A stretch of 64,000 bases of DNA, taken from Leuctra nigra. Its lineage: Eukaryota > Arthropoda > Insecta > Plecoptera > Leuctridae. Below the pieces are notes generated by a model. The model was not told the DNA's origin. It saw only the letters and a list, made by a program, of their open reading frames with translations, and made no database searches. The stretch's first letter is position 1. Each line of letters begins with the position of its first letter. The DNA lies in assembly GCA_934045905.1 (NCBI GenBank), contig OW203771.1, positions 16,357,701-16,421,700 of the forward strand, in the 5' to 3' direction. The position numbers and the translations under genes are program-made. Positions 1 through 11,495 of this stretch are shown here, one piece after another.

Positions 1-482
1 AAATTTCTAAAGTGGGGATGCTGATGTCACGTTTTACAAGATTTAGATTTGCGAATTAGGGGTTGAAGAGGTTAGGCACAAACGAAACTTTTTAGTGCAC
101 AAACGAGCACAAACGAAGCACAAACGATTGCCGTTGTCGGAATTCCAAATTTCCAAAAAGGGGGTGCTGAGGTCACGCCTTTCAAAATTTTGATTTTCAA
201 TTTGCGGGTTGAAGGAGTTTGGCACAAACGAAACTTTTTACGGCACAAACCAGCACAAACGAAGCACAAACGATTGCCGTTGGCGGAATTCCAAATTTCC
301 AAAAAGGGGGTGCTATCGTGACCTCAGCACCCCCATATTTCATTGGCCAATATTTATGTGTTCGAGTGTGGCACAAACGAAAATTTTTACGGCACAAACC
401 GGCACAAACGAAGCACAAACGAATGCCGTTTTCGGAATTCCATATTTCCAAAAAGGGGGTGCTGAGGTCACGCACCCCTAAA
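1..482. repeat. Tandem repeat, about 147-bp unit, 3+ copies
   Basis: A unit of about 147 bp recurs; the shared block beginning CGGAATTCCAAATTTCC lies at about 138, 284 and 433, each preceded by several GCACAAACGA motifs. A truncated copy opens the window, so the array probably extends leftward. Small open frames across it are by-products of the repetition. It lies upstream of the first receptor-tail exon, presumably in an intron. Confidence 0.85.
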
Positions 483-853
483 TTTGCGATGTCTATAGAC
501 GCGAATCGTAACGCAACTTCCGAGCTCCGGATTCCATGGCCAAATATTGTTTAGGTCGATTTGTGAAAATTAGTTTCACTGCCTACTAAAATTTATTTTC
601 ACTGCACAATTGAAATTGACGTTTAAAATTAAGACATCAGAAAAAGTTGTGTTTTTCACGAATAACTCGGTAAATACTGAACAGAATATCGCGAAAGTGT
701 TACTATAAATCAAGTCACGTAATTATGTACATTACTGGCGAGTTTCAACACGATCGGTGGAAAATTCAAGATTTGTATAAAGAACCAAATTTTCAGCCAC
801 GTTGCTATGGGGACGACGTTCTTCTCTTTTAAGCGTATTATAGTAAAGGATAT
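480..853 (+). repeat. Dispersed repeat, inverted copy at 47413-47790
   Basis: About 370 bp matches the reverse complement of 47413-47790, including the stretches around ATTCCATGGCCAAATATTG and GTTTAAAATTAAGACATCAG. No coding potential or terminal structure is seen. Both copies lie in introns of the two related Ig-receptor loci, but in opposite orientation, so they look like independent insertions rather than relics of the gene duplication. Confidence 0.8.
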
Positions 854-1114
854 CAGAATTGTTCCTTCGGCAGGACAGTGTGTAAATAAATATACGAGGT
901 GCTAGTGGATTTCCTTGATACTGGACGCAATGTGTCTCAAAATGCACCAAAATAAATACAATTGGTACAAAATGTTCTCGGGGACTTCGCCCCCCTAGTG
1001 TTTTTCTTTTAAATATCAGAATTTATTGCTCCCCAAATGTATTCCGAGATCCATACATCAACAGTTCCATATACAGAAGCAATTTTTCAAGACTGATTTT
1101 CTTTTTCTTTACAG

Positions 1115-1210
1115 TGAACCATATTTACAACAGTATTCAGATGGAAGGGGAATATCTGGTTGTGTTGCCTCCAGATGAATTTGAATCTAAACCAGAAGCA
1201 CAGCAAGAAG
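1115..1210 (+). CDS. Receptor-tail exon with HIYNSIQ motif
   Basis: Acceptor TTTCTTTACAG ends at 1114 and the donor is AAG|GTATTT after 1210. The exon is 96 bp, phase 1 to 1. It carries the HIYNSIQ segment shared with 61056-61142. Confidence 0.7.
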
Positions 1211-2003
1211 GTATTTTTTACTAACACTAATTTGACGGAGAAAGTATTTGACTTTGTGCAGAAGATTATCTTGAGATTCTTTATCCATTGTGGATTCCAT
1301 TAAAGAGCCGGATACCAATGATATGTTTAACCAGGTTGTTAAGTATTTCGCTTAACAGTTACGTAGTGTTCTTTTTAATATCGTCACTTGTTCACCATGG
1401 CAATATTGTCCAAAATAACTGTTTAAATTTAAAATAGCGAGGTAAATTGACTCTATAGGCTATATGTGGTCAAGTTCACTTTAGCCTAAAGTGGACTTGA
1501 GCTGTCTATTTCTGCGTTTCACGGTTCATTGGCTGTTGCCAAGGTTACAACCGATACATCCTGCCGCTAACTTTATCGGGACATTGTATGTACACTCGGC
1601 CAAACAAAAATTGATCGTTGATCAAATTTGATTGACAGATAAATGTTAGATTGCACCATCCGAAGTCAGTCCAAGCGATCTCATTGTCTTACTCTATTAG
1701 GTGACCTCACATTTCAACGATAATAACAAGCTTTGATTGGTATGGGACATGACCAGCAGTCATTCAAATTTGATCAACGATTAATTTTTGTTTGGCCGAG
1801 TGTACATCGGGGCCTAATGCTTACTAGGATCATGTTTATCATGTAGAAACGCTATTTATGCTTTTCCTCTGGCAGATGGAGCACAGACGCCAATGAATCA
1901 CTACGACAAGGGGTTGGTCGACGCAGAAAATCAGTCGACACAATCATCCCGTGGACCATTGCCTGATCTTCCCTCGACCACCGACAACGCTGTAGCAGGT
2001 TAG
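1115..2003 (+). CDS. Ig-receptor-like gene, 3' cytoplasmic-tail exons (partial, paralogue of 44256-62602)
   Basis: Two coding exons are visible, 1115-1210 (32 codons) and 1876-1998 or 1876-2003. Both begin in phase 1 with an AG acceptor; the first ends phase 1 at GAAG|GTATTT. The first encodes NHIYNSIQMEGEYLVV and is clearly related to exon 7 of the receptor at 44256-62602 (SHIYNSIQ). The second is 41 codons to its possible GTTAGG donor, the same length as receptor exon 8. If unspliced, it stops at TAG 2001-2003 just after NAVAG, so it may be the terminal exon. No AATAAA follows closely. Ig and membrane exons must lie left of the window. The tyrosines in HIYNSI and GEYLVV are candidate phosphorylation or YxxPhi sorting sites. 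A decayed fragment cannot be excluded, but both frames are intact. Confidence 0.65.
1521..1588 (+). repeat. Short dispersed repeat, second copy at 46441-46503
   Basis: The segment around GGCTGTTGCCAAGGTTACAA through GGGACATTGTA recurs in the same orientation at 46441-46503. Both copies sit in introns of Ig-receptor loci. Confidence 0.65.
1589..1806. mobile_element. TIR MITE, 218 bp
   Basis: Inverted ends of about 40 bp start TGTACACTCGGCCAAACAAA and finish with the reverse complement. There is no coding capacity. It lies in the intron between the two left receptor-tail exons. The superfamily is undetermined because the palindromic TGTACA ends hide the target duplication. Confidence 0.8.
1876..2003 (+). 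CDS. Receptor-tail exon, possibly terminal
   Basis: Acceptor CTCTGGCAG ends at 1875. The frame encodes a Ser/Pro/Asp-rich tail including PLPDLPSTTDNAVAG. Either it splices at 1998|GTTAGG or it terminates at TAG 2001-2003. It is 123 bp to the donor, equal to the exon at 62439-62561. Confidence 0.6.
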
Positions 2004-3025
2004 GGGACTGCATTAGTGCATTCATACAAAGCCTATTGCTAGGCCGAAAGTTTTGGGAGATCTTTCAAAAAATCAATGTTTCACGAGATTTCTATTGAGA
2101 ACCAGTGTTGTGAAGTATCTAGATTATCTAGATAATTATCCAGATAAATATTTATTTATATATTATTATCTTATAATTAAACAATTGGTTATTTTTATCT
2201 AAATGTAGTTATCTGTTGGCAATTATCTAGATAAAAAATATAAAATTCACAATGCATGTTTGTGCATATGAACATGCACGAACCTCAAATGTCAGATGAT
2301 GAAAAATGAAAATCATCTCCGTTCGCATCAGTAGGCTTGTTTTGACGGCCCCATTTTAAAAAAAACCCGAGTTCCGAGTTTAGGATTCAAATATAATTAG
2401 GGGACAATTATTTGGCAAAAAATATTATCTACACAATCATTCCTTGTCTTTGTATTTATCTAGATGATTTCTTGGAAATGTATCAATTATATTTTCTTGA
2501 TAAATTTTTTGCAATCTTTATCTTTATAGAAAAAAAATTTATCTAATCACAACACTGCTGAGGACAAATTAAGTAGACACATCACATAACGTCACATCTG
2601 AAGGTCTAGAGATAAGAATCTGGCTTGAAAAAGGTCTGATGCTATTTTTGTATCTATTATAATGTTATTTAGCTTCCCCTGAAACAACAATTGTCTTTGT
2701 TTTGTGCCGTCTTTGGATGTGCAAATCGTGGATCTAGTGGAGCGGTCGCTCCACTCAGCCAAGTCGTACCGTACACTCACAGTCACTCAACATACCGTAA
2801 ATGCCTATATAAACTGAGGAGCAGACCAACTACTTTTACTGTAAGCAACAACATGGCATTTTCGGCCTACTGGATCTCAACCATGGAAAATTCTCATTGT
2901 TGTGAAATGTCTTAATTTTGAGCTATGGCCCACCTGACAACATATACATCACGCGACAACAACCAGTCATGCCGTTTACGACCTAGAGGACAGTGAAAAT
3001 CGTGAAATTACACCGCTTTCTTCTT

Positions 3026-3027
3026 CA

Positions 3028-3069
<42 letters not shown>
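3026..3069. repeat. (GAT)n microsatellite
   Basis: About 14 GAT repeats lie inside the arm of foldback copy A. The equivalent position in copy C holds a GAA tract, so a trinucleotide-prone site is conserved in the element. Confidence 0.9.
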
Positions 3070-3070
<1 letters not shown>

Positions 3071-3894
3071 CTGATGATTCCCGAAAAACTTGCTATCACC
3101 GCCACAGCCTAAACGGCTGAACCGATCAACCTGAAATTTTTACCACATATGCACTTTTGGCGTCTGATGATACCTTGCCTCTTGTGATTTTTTGTGCCGC
3201 CATTTTTAAACCGGAAGTGACGTCATATCTCAAAAACGTCTGAACCGATTAGAACGAAATTAGCGCCATTCGATTTAGACGGTCATCTATATGAAGTATC
3301 AATAAAAAAATAATTATTTTCTTATTTTCTGAACCGGAAGTGACGTCATAAATACGCAATATTTAACTTATTTCAACAAATTATACATAAAATACATACA
3401 TAAGTAACTTACATTGTAACATAGACAATACAAATTATAATTTCAAGGTTGCAGTGTTCTCGGCCGCCATTCCTGAAACCGGAAGTGACGTAATATATCT
3501 AAAACGCCTGTACCGTTTGCAACTGAACTAGCTCCTGCGTATTCATTCTGCAATTTTTTTTGAAACTCAATTGTGAAAAATGAATAAACAAATTAACGGT
3601 ACCGGAAATGGCGGCAGGAACCACTAAATGAAACCGGTATTGACGTCATATATTACAAACGGCAAGACCGATTTTACGGAAATATAGGGATTATGAATTC
3701 AGATGGTCGTTCATAAAGTATCAACTAGATTGATTTCCTATTACCTATACCGGAAATGACGTCATAAATATGCTAAATGACGTCATAAATATGATAATTG
3801 ACACTAAATTCACCACTTTTTACTTTTAAATAGATATTTAGTAAACCTACTTTGTAAATAATTATAAATTCAAGGTTGCAGTGTTCTCGGCCGC

Positions 3895-4640
3895 CATTTT
3901 TTAAACCGGAAGTGACGTCATATATTGAAAACAGCTGTACCGATTGCAACCAAATTTTGGAAACATGGAGGACTAATAATTATGAATGAAATACGACATT
4001 ATTTTCGGCCGCCATTGTTAAAACCGGAAGTGACGTCATATATCGAAAACGGCTGTACCGATTGCAACCAAATTTTGGAAATATGTAGGAATTATAATTA
4101 TAGATTAAAGACGACATTATTTTTGGCCGCCATTGTTAAAACCGGAAGTAACGTCATATATCAAAAACGGCTGTACCGATAGCAACCAAATTTTGGAAAT
4201 GTGTAGGACTTATAATTATGAATTAAAGACGACATTATTTTCGGCCGCCATTGTTAAAACCGGAAGTGACGTCATATGTCGAAATCGTCTGTACCGATTG
4301 CAACCAAATTTTGGAAATATGGAGGACTAATAATTATGAATTAAAGACGACATTATTTTCGGCCGCCATTGTTAAAACCGGAAGAGACGTCATATATCGA
4401 AAAAGGCTGTACCGATTGCAACCAAATTTTGGAAATATGTAGGACTTATAATTATGGATAAAGAGACGACATTATTTTCGGCCGCCATTGGTTAAACCGG
4501 AAGTGACGTCATATTTCGAAATCGTCTGTACCGATTGCAACCAAATTGTGCAATTATGTAGGACTTATAATTATGAATTCAAGACGACATTATTTTCGGC
4601 CGCTATTTCAAAACCGGAAGTGACGTCATATATCGAATAC
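3895..4640 (+). repeat. Tandem array, about 118-bp unit carrying ETS-CRE-like motif
   Basis: About six units of 118 bp each contain ACCGGAAGTGACGTCATAT, CTGTACCGATTGCAACCAAA and TTTTCGGCCGCCATT. Looser copies continue leftward to about 3210. TGACGTCA is the CRE palindrome, and CCGGAAGTGACGTCA is the known composite ETS/CRE arrangement. The three short forward open frames here are repeat artefacts. Confidence 0.85.
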
Positions 4641-5900
4641 GGCTGGATCGATTATAACGAAACTTAAGCTATTCTTCGTGGATAATCATTTTCATCTTAT
4701 ACCAAACGCAACTTTTCTTAGTAAGCAAATCGGTTGAGGCGTATTTTTTTTAAAGAAATTAGTCCCTGCTCGGACATGTGCTACAAGCTGTATTAATAAA
4801 CTAACAAAAGAAGTGATATCCCAGAAAAAAACACTCCGTGTAAAAAAGGCAGCCAAGTCTCTTTACTTTAAAAAAAATCAACACCGAAAAGAAGTGATAT
4901 CAAAAAAGGAGCCAAGTCAATGACATTTCCAAATATTTAATCGTATTTTTGAAATAAAAGAATAAACACCGAAAAATACTTTACAAAAGGACTTGGCGCA
5001 TCGTTTTTTTAAATTCATTTTTTGATTCATAAGCATATGCCATTGATATGCAACCGTCATTTAGAATTTTTAGAATAATAGGGAAACATCTTTCAATTAC
5101 ATATTATACATACCTACTGTAAAATATTATCTATTAGAATATGTACGTACGCGATAAAACTTGTTGCCTATGTTTTCTATAAATACACAATAGTTAGTTA
5201 TCTTCGTAATATTGTTTCGTGGTCAACATAATTAAGTCTCATGCGTTAAACCTTCTCATCATGAAATACATTTCTATTAATCCACATTTTATAACAAAAC
5301 ATTTCACAAAGTACATTGTCACATTGAATTTCTATTAAAAATTTTTACTTTATACACTTGACACTTCAAAAATATATAATAGTGTTCCAAAGACAGTTCG
5401 TAATTATTTGACAACGTTTCATGATTTCCTTCAGTCAAGATCAAATTATGAAAAGATACCCTTCTAATATCACCATATTAACAGTGCTATAAGAATATGT
5501 ATGAGCCCACTTCCAATTGTTATTTAATTCTTCCACCCTTATATTACTTATCTATTACAGCATGAAATCTTTCTACTATCGCCATTGACAAAACTATAAA
5601 ATAGCCATTACTAAAAGTAGCTTGATTCATAGTTTCTGGCTCTAATAGAAAGAGGAAAATGTACCTACTTTAAATTTCTTTCCACTTTTAGTATTGAATG
5701 AGGTCTTTAAAAAAACGATGCGCCAAGTCCTTTTGTAAAGTATTTCTCGGTGTTTATTCTTTTATTTCAAAAATACGATTAAATATTTGGAAATGTCATT
5801 GACTTGGCTCCTTTTTTGATATCACTTCTTTTCGGTGTTGATTTTTTTTAAAGTAAAGAGACTTGGCTGCCTTTTTTACACGGAGTGTTTTTTTCTGGGA

Positions 5901-6587
5901 TTAAGGCTTTCACGTGCTAGAGGAAGATTTTGGATCAAATTAAAGGAACTATAAACGCAATCTAAGAAATGTAAATTGACAATAAACAATCTCCAAAATT
6001 GTAGATTCATTCAAATGTTCCAAAGTTTATTTTCAACTGATTTGCAACATGTAAAACAAAAATGACATGGCCTCCAAACACATTTCAATAATTTCAATGT
6101 TGTTTACTTCCATATAAACAGCATACCAACCGGGGGGTGGGGGGGGGGTATCTACCCTATTTGCTACATTCAAACCAATTAGTCTTCACCCGTCTTTTTT
6201 CAGATGAATCAGACTACTTGATACCACGCCAAATAATACACAATGATGCGGTAGATCAGATTTTTTTTTTTCAGATTTCAAAATGTATTTATTTATTTGC
6301 GTTTTACATACAAATACATACATAATACACTTTATGATAATATATCTAGACAAAAAGTAGCAGTTTTACATTACAGTGTTACATTATACATTATAAATAA
6401 ATAAATACCCACATAAGCAAAATGCTTGTGTGTGGGAGAGGAGTTTGTAGGTTAAATACAGATTAAAAATCAAGATAGCTGGAGTATAGGTAGTTGATGT
6501 GATATAATTTGTTTATTAATTGAAACTTAAATTACTAGAGTAAAATTTTGGCATGGATGTCTGGCCCGAAAGTCTGGCCGAAAGTCT
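5901..6587. other. Non-coding spacer
   Basis: AT-rich sequence with a G-run near 6130 and a T-run near 6260. No gene, TIR element or conserved frame was recognised. Confidence 0.5.
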
Positions 6588-7386
6588 GGCATGGAAACAG
6601 CTGGCACATCTGCACCGGTGTCAACTCTCCCTGACATGGAAACAGCTGACACATCTGCACCGGTGTCAACTCTCCCTGACATGGAAACAATAGCTGACAC
6701 ATCTGCAGCGGTGTCAACTCTCCCTGACATGGAAACAATAGCTGACACATCTGCAGCGGTGTCAACTCTCCCTGACATGGAAACAATAGCTGACACATCT
6801 GCAGCGGTGTCAACTCTCCCTGACATGGAAACAATAGCTGACACATCTGCAGCTGTGTCAACTCTACCTGACATGGAAACAATAGCTGGCACATCTGCAG
6901 CGGTGTCAACTCTCCCTGACATGGAAACAATAGCTGACACATCTGCAGCGGTGTCAACTCTCCCTGACATGGAAACAATAGCTGGCACATCTGCAGCGGT
7001 GTCAACTCTCCCTGACATGGAAACAATAGCTGGCACATCTGCAGCGGTGTCAACTCTCCCTGACATGGAAACAGCTGACACATCTGCACCGGTGTAAACT
7101 CTCCCTGACATGGAAACAATAGCTGACACATCTGCAGCGGTGTCAACTCTCCCTGACATGGAAACAATAGCTGGCACATCTGCAGCGGTGTCAACTCTCC
7201 CTGACATGGAAACAATAGCTGGCACATCTGCACCGGTGTAAACTCTCCCTGACATGGAAACAATAGCTGACACATCTGCAGCGGTGTCAACTCTCCCTGA
7301 CATGGAAACAATAGCTGGCACATCTGCAGCGGTGTCAACTCTCCCTGACATGGAAACAATAGCTGGCACATCTGCAGCGGTGTCTG
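6588..7386. repeat. 48-bp minisatellite, about 17 copies
   Basis: The unit GACATGGAAACAATAGCTGA...TCTGCAGCGGTGTCAACTCTCCCT is 48 bp, with 45-bp variants lacking ATA. Because the period is a multiple of three, several frames stay open: a 16-residue repeat reading DMETIADTSAAVSTLP on +, and frames of about 295-299 codons on -. The + frame is broken where GTGTAAACT variants create TAA. No splice or promoter evidence ties it to a gene. Expression of any frame is unproven. Confidence 0.9.
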
Positions 7387-7424
7387 ATATGGACGGAGTG
7401 GCTGGGTCCGAATTATTTCCACAC

Positions 7425-7960
7425 ATGTGGAGAATAATACGATATGAGATAATAAAGAATTTTATAACAAAGTTTTAGTTAAATATTTTTGTTAAGAATA
7501 CAGCAGTGGTTTTGACTATAGTCCAGGGGGGTTACCTAATATCGCGAAATGTTGGTGCTACGATGGTGCTGAGTTCAAGGTCGGTGCTACTACGGGTTAT
7601 TTAGATAGGTAGCACCGTGCTAGGTAGCACCGTCCTACCATTTCGCGATATTAGGTAACCCCGAGTTGTCCCATGTTAAATGGCCACATATCAAGATTTT
7701 TAAACATTTAAATGTCATTATCTCAGAAATTAAGTCGGTGACAAGAGTATTTTCAGTTTTAAATGCATTCAATATTAGTAGAAGAATATATAATCAGTTT
7801 TCGGTTGAAATTGTTGGTGTGGTTTAAAAATAAATAAGAATAATGTAGGAAAATTAATTCGTTCCCCCATAAGAGCCATGTAAAAATCTCAAACTTTGGG
7901 CTTACATAAAAGTAAGGTCGGTAAGGTATACATTTGTTTCAATCTTATTTATAGTAACCA
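7425..7960 (+). repeat. Dispersed repeat, inverted copy at 29320-29690
   Basis: Sequence around CATTTAAATGTCATTATCTC and AATTAATTCGTTCCCCCATA matches the reverse complement of 29320-29690. The left copy is interrupted by the MITE at 7527-7662, which is absent from the right copy. Confidence 0.75.
7527..7662. mobile_element. Short TIR MITE, 136 bp
   Basis: Inverted ends GGGGTTACCTAATATCGCGA and its reverse complement enclose a loop with repeated GGTAGCACCG. The empty counterpart at 29320-29690 supports a recent insertion. Confidence 0.8.
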
Positions 7961-7962
7961 TT

Positions 7963-10255
7963 ACCCCATAAAAAACACTCCGTGTAAAAATACCAGCCTA
8001 GTCTCTTTACTTTAAAAAAATTCAACACCGAAAAGGAGTGATATCAAAAAAGGAGCCAAGTCAATGACATTTCCAAATATTTAATCGTATCTTTGAAATA
8101 AAAGTATAAACACCGAGAAATACTTTACAAAAGGACTTGGCGCATCGTTTTTTTAAAGACATTTTTCTATTCATAAGCGTAATATGCCATTTATATACAA
8201 CCGTCATTAAGAACTTTTATCATAATAGGGACACATCTTTCAATTACATATTTTATATACCTACTGTAAATAATTTTCTATTTGAATATGTACACATGAA
8301 ACTTCTTGCCTATGTTTGTAATAAATACACAATAGATATCTTCGTAATATTGTTTCGTGGTCAACATATTAATTAAGTCTCATGCGTTATACCTTCTCAT
8401 CATGAAATAAATTTCTATTAATCCGCAATTTATAATAGTACATTTCACGAAGTACACAGTGACGGCACATTGAATTTCTTTAACATTTTTAACTTTATAC
8501 ACTTTACACTTGAAAAATATATAAAAGTGTTCTATCGATAGTTAGTAATTTATTTGACAACGTTTCATGATTTCCCTCAGAGTCAAGATCATATTATGAA
8601 AAGATACCCTTCTAATATCACCATATTAACAGTGTTATAAGAATATATATGAGCGCACTTCCTTGTTATTTAATTCTTTTACCATATCACTTATCTATTA
8701 CAACATGAAATCTTTCTTCTATCGCCATTGACAAAACTATAAAATAGCAATTACTAAAAGTAGCTTGATGGCTCTAATAGAAAGAGGAAAAGTACTTACA
8801 GTGGCGGCTATTACAGTGTGCAAGGTGTGACAATTGCACACCTGATCATCCAAGAAAATTATTTAAAAGTGCTCCCTAATCCAGGAAGTAGGAAGTTAAA
8901 TATTTTGTCTATCATTTTGCTCTCCAAAAGACGTAAAAATGCATCAATTTCAAACTAAAGATACAAAAAAAATCCGGGGTTATGCGCCCCGGCCCCGCAT
9001 CTGCTGGGGCTCTCCTCTTAGAGTACTTTCTTCTACGTCCTTCTATGTAATTGAACACCTGTTGTAAAGCCAAATAGCCGCCACTGAGTACTTAAACTTG
9101 TACATTTCTTTCCACTTTTAGGATAGAAAGGTGTCTTTAAAAAAACGATGCGCCAAGTCCTTTTGTAAAGTATTTCTCGGTGTTTATACTTTTATTTCAA
9201 AGATACGATTAAATATTTGGAAATGTCATTGACTAGGCTCCTTTTTTGATATCACTCCTTTTCGGTGTTGAATTTTTTTAAAGTAAAGAGACTTGGCTGG
9301 TATTTTTACACGGAGTGTTTTTTATGGGGATATCACTCCTTTTTTCAGTTTATTCTTATAACTTGTAACATTGTTTCACCAATGACTATAATTCCTTTAA
9401 AAAAATACGCCTTTGTGGTTTGGTTGCTAAGAAGAATTGTGTTTGGTGCTAAATGTAAGCTTAAATTATATTCCATGATGAATTGCGAAAGCATCGATCC
9501 AATCGGTCCAACTGTTCTCGAGTTATCGCATCACTTCCAGTTTTCAAAATGGCGGCTGACATCACTGCCACCTAATATCTGTATCTTAAATGTTATGTAA
9601 CATTATAAGCCTTCTGAATATGTATTTATTGTTATAAGAGATGGTTTTAGTCAGATTTGGCATTGTTATGGCGTCATTTCCGGTTTTAGTAATAGTGCAT
9701 TTCTATTTCGACTATTGATGTTTCATATAGATGACCGTCTGAATCGATTGGCGCAAATTTCGTTTCGATCGGTTCAGCCGTTTTCGAGATATGACGTCAC
9801 TTCCGGTTTCAAAATGGCGGCATAAAACCGGTTATAGCAAAAGGCACCTTAGACGCCAAAAGTGCACACGTGGTAAAAATTTCAGATCGATCGGTTAACC
9901 CGTTTAGGCTGTGGCCCTGTCAACAGTGTTTCCTGATATCTGAATCATCATCATCAGATAGCTTTTAAAAGGGGTGTAATTTCACTGTTTTCACGGCCAT
10001 CTTGCTCGCAAATGACATAACCTGTTGTTCCCAAATTTGGTATAGGGGGTGGGGTGGGCCATAGCTCAAAATTAAGATATTTCGCAACAATGTGAGATTT
10101 TCCAATGTTGAGATCCAGTAGGCCGAAAATGCCATGTTGTTGCTTACAGTAAAAGTGTTTGGTCTGCTCCTCAGTTTATTAGGCATTTACAGTATGTTGA
10201 GTGAGTGTGAGTGTACCGTACGACTTGGCTGGGTGGAGCGACCGCTCCACTAGAT
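7963..10255 (+). mobile_element. Foldback element family, copy B
   Basis: It starts CCCCATAAAAAACACTCCGT. Foldback limbs lie at about 7970-8160 and 9130-9335, followed by an arm with TGACGTCACTTCCGGTTTC and AAAATGGCGGC, ending GTGGAGCGACCGCTCCACTA. The loop between the limbs is homologous to that of copy A (5010-5700) but carries a hAT MITE. Open frames here are incidental. Confidence 0.75.
8799..9086. mobile_element. hAT-type MITE, 288 bp, 8-bp TSD
   Basis: TIR CAGTGGCGGCTATT at the left and AATAGCCGCCACTG at the right. Flanking duplications AGTACTTA lie at 8791-8798 and 9087-9094. CAGTGGCGG-like ends with an 8-bp duplication are typical of hAT elements. It is nested inside foldback copy B; copy A has the empty site. 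Confidence 0.9.
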
Positions 10256-10486
10256 TAGAATTAAAATTACATAATAACCCTGATATAATATTCATACAGA
10301 TTAAACAATAAATAAACTTTTTTATTATGAAATATAATACGATAACCATAACATATCCACATTACCTTTATTTATTAGGGTCATCTTTCAACTAATAGAA
10401 GAAGGCGAAAGACGATAATTTATCATAGAAAATTCTATTAAAAATGAACCGAAAGTGGACTTGAAGATATGATCTCAATGTAATTA

Positions 10487-10487
10487 T

Positions 10488-10574
<87 letters not shown>
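10487..10574. repeat. (TGA)n microsatellite
   Basis: About 29 uninterrupted TGA/GAT repeats, just outside the hairpin end of foldback copy B. Confidence 0.95.
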
Positions 10575-11428
10575 CCAATCTAAATGTGACGAAATTTAGT
10601 GACGAAATTGTAAAAGAAAATATAATAATAATAATCTATAATTTATTTCCTATGTATAGGTAGGTAGGTAGTTATTATTTATAGATGATAATAGATAATG
10701 TATCGTACCAAATTTTGTTATGTATTCAATCATAATAGTTAGTCAATTATTTCATAATTATATCATTATTATTTACCTACTGTACATAATATACATTTAA
10801 TTATATTTAATTATATATTAAAATATTATTATGATGTTTATGGTAGTGTGAACAGAAGCAGGTGGCATCTGGAATTTGGCAAATATGTAGTGTACCTGAT
10901 TCAATAATACATTTTATAGATTGTCCATCAAATTAAATGTGAGAATAAATTGTATATTTTCAATAATTATCTTTAGTTTCATTAAATAATAGAACATTAG
11001 AAATGAAATAGTCATGACATTTATTATCAATACAAAATTCATCATCAACTCCCCCCTCCCCCCGCCGTTTGCCGTTCATCAAACTGAAAGAGTAGATAAA
11101 AACGCACTGTAAAATCGTTCCAATAAAAATTCAATTTTATTTTTGTAGGACATCTTTCAAATTTTTACCGTCATTCTGAGTTGTATTTTCAGCTTAGGTA
11201 CTTTTCATGTTCTACATTTGGTCACAATTCATAATTATTATGATATTAAATAAGACTGACAACTGAAATCCATTTCTGCGAAATCGTAGCAGCTATTAAT
11301 AGTTCTGCAGGATGTTCACCTCCCCCTTCTCTTTCTCTCGAATACCCGACACAGTGACCTATTGATCGGCTTTGTGCTGGGAACTGTTGATGGGAGAAGA
11401 TGTGGAGTAGACATAGGTGACTTATGCG

Positions 11429-11495
11429 ATGATCTCCTGGCGGCTAACTCTTCTTCTGTTGGCTTTACAGACGACAGCGCAAGTCAACCAACCAG
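11429..11495 (+). CDS. MCO exon 1, signal peptide
   Basis: ATG at 11429 gives MISWRLTLLLLALQTTAQ then VNQP, a clear signal peptide, and ends phase 1 at CCAG|GTTAGT. The longer overlapping frame opening near 11362 is in a different phase and does not join exon 2. Confidence 0.85.

Larger units (their letters stand above)
2732..5900 (-). mobile_element. Foldback element family, copy A (arm plus foldback)
   Basis: One end is a terminal hairpin, GTGGAGCG-GT-CGCTCCAC, preceded by ATCTA. Then comes an arm rich in ACCGGAAGTGACGTCAT motifs. The other end is a foldback whose limbs (4826-5010 and 5705-5900) share ACACTCCGTGTAAAAA and ACTTGGCGCATCG in inverted orientation. Related copies: 7963-10255, 29961-31368, 39121-40907; remnants at 45370, 53380 and 62139. 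No transposase was recognised. It lies opposite in orientation to copies B, C and D. Confidence 0.75.

Noticed and set aside
6527..7426. Minus-strand open frame of 299 codons with 16-residue repeats
   Set aside because: It is the 48-bp minisatellite read in a frame that happens to lack stops; a second minus frame is equally open. No splice or promoter support.
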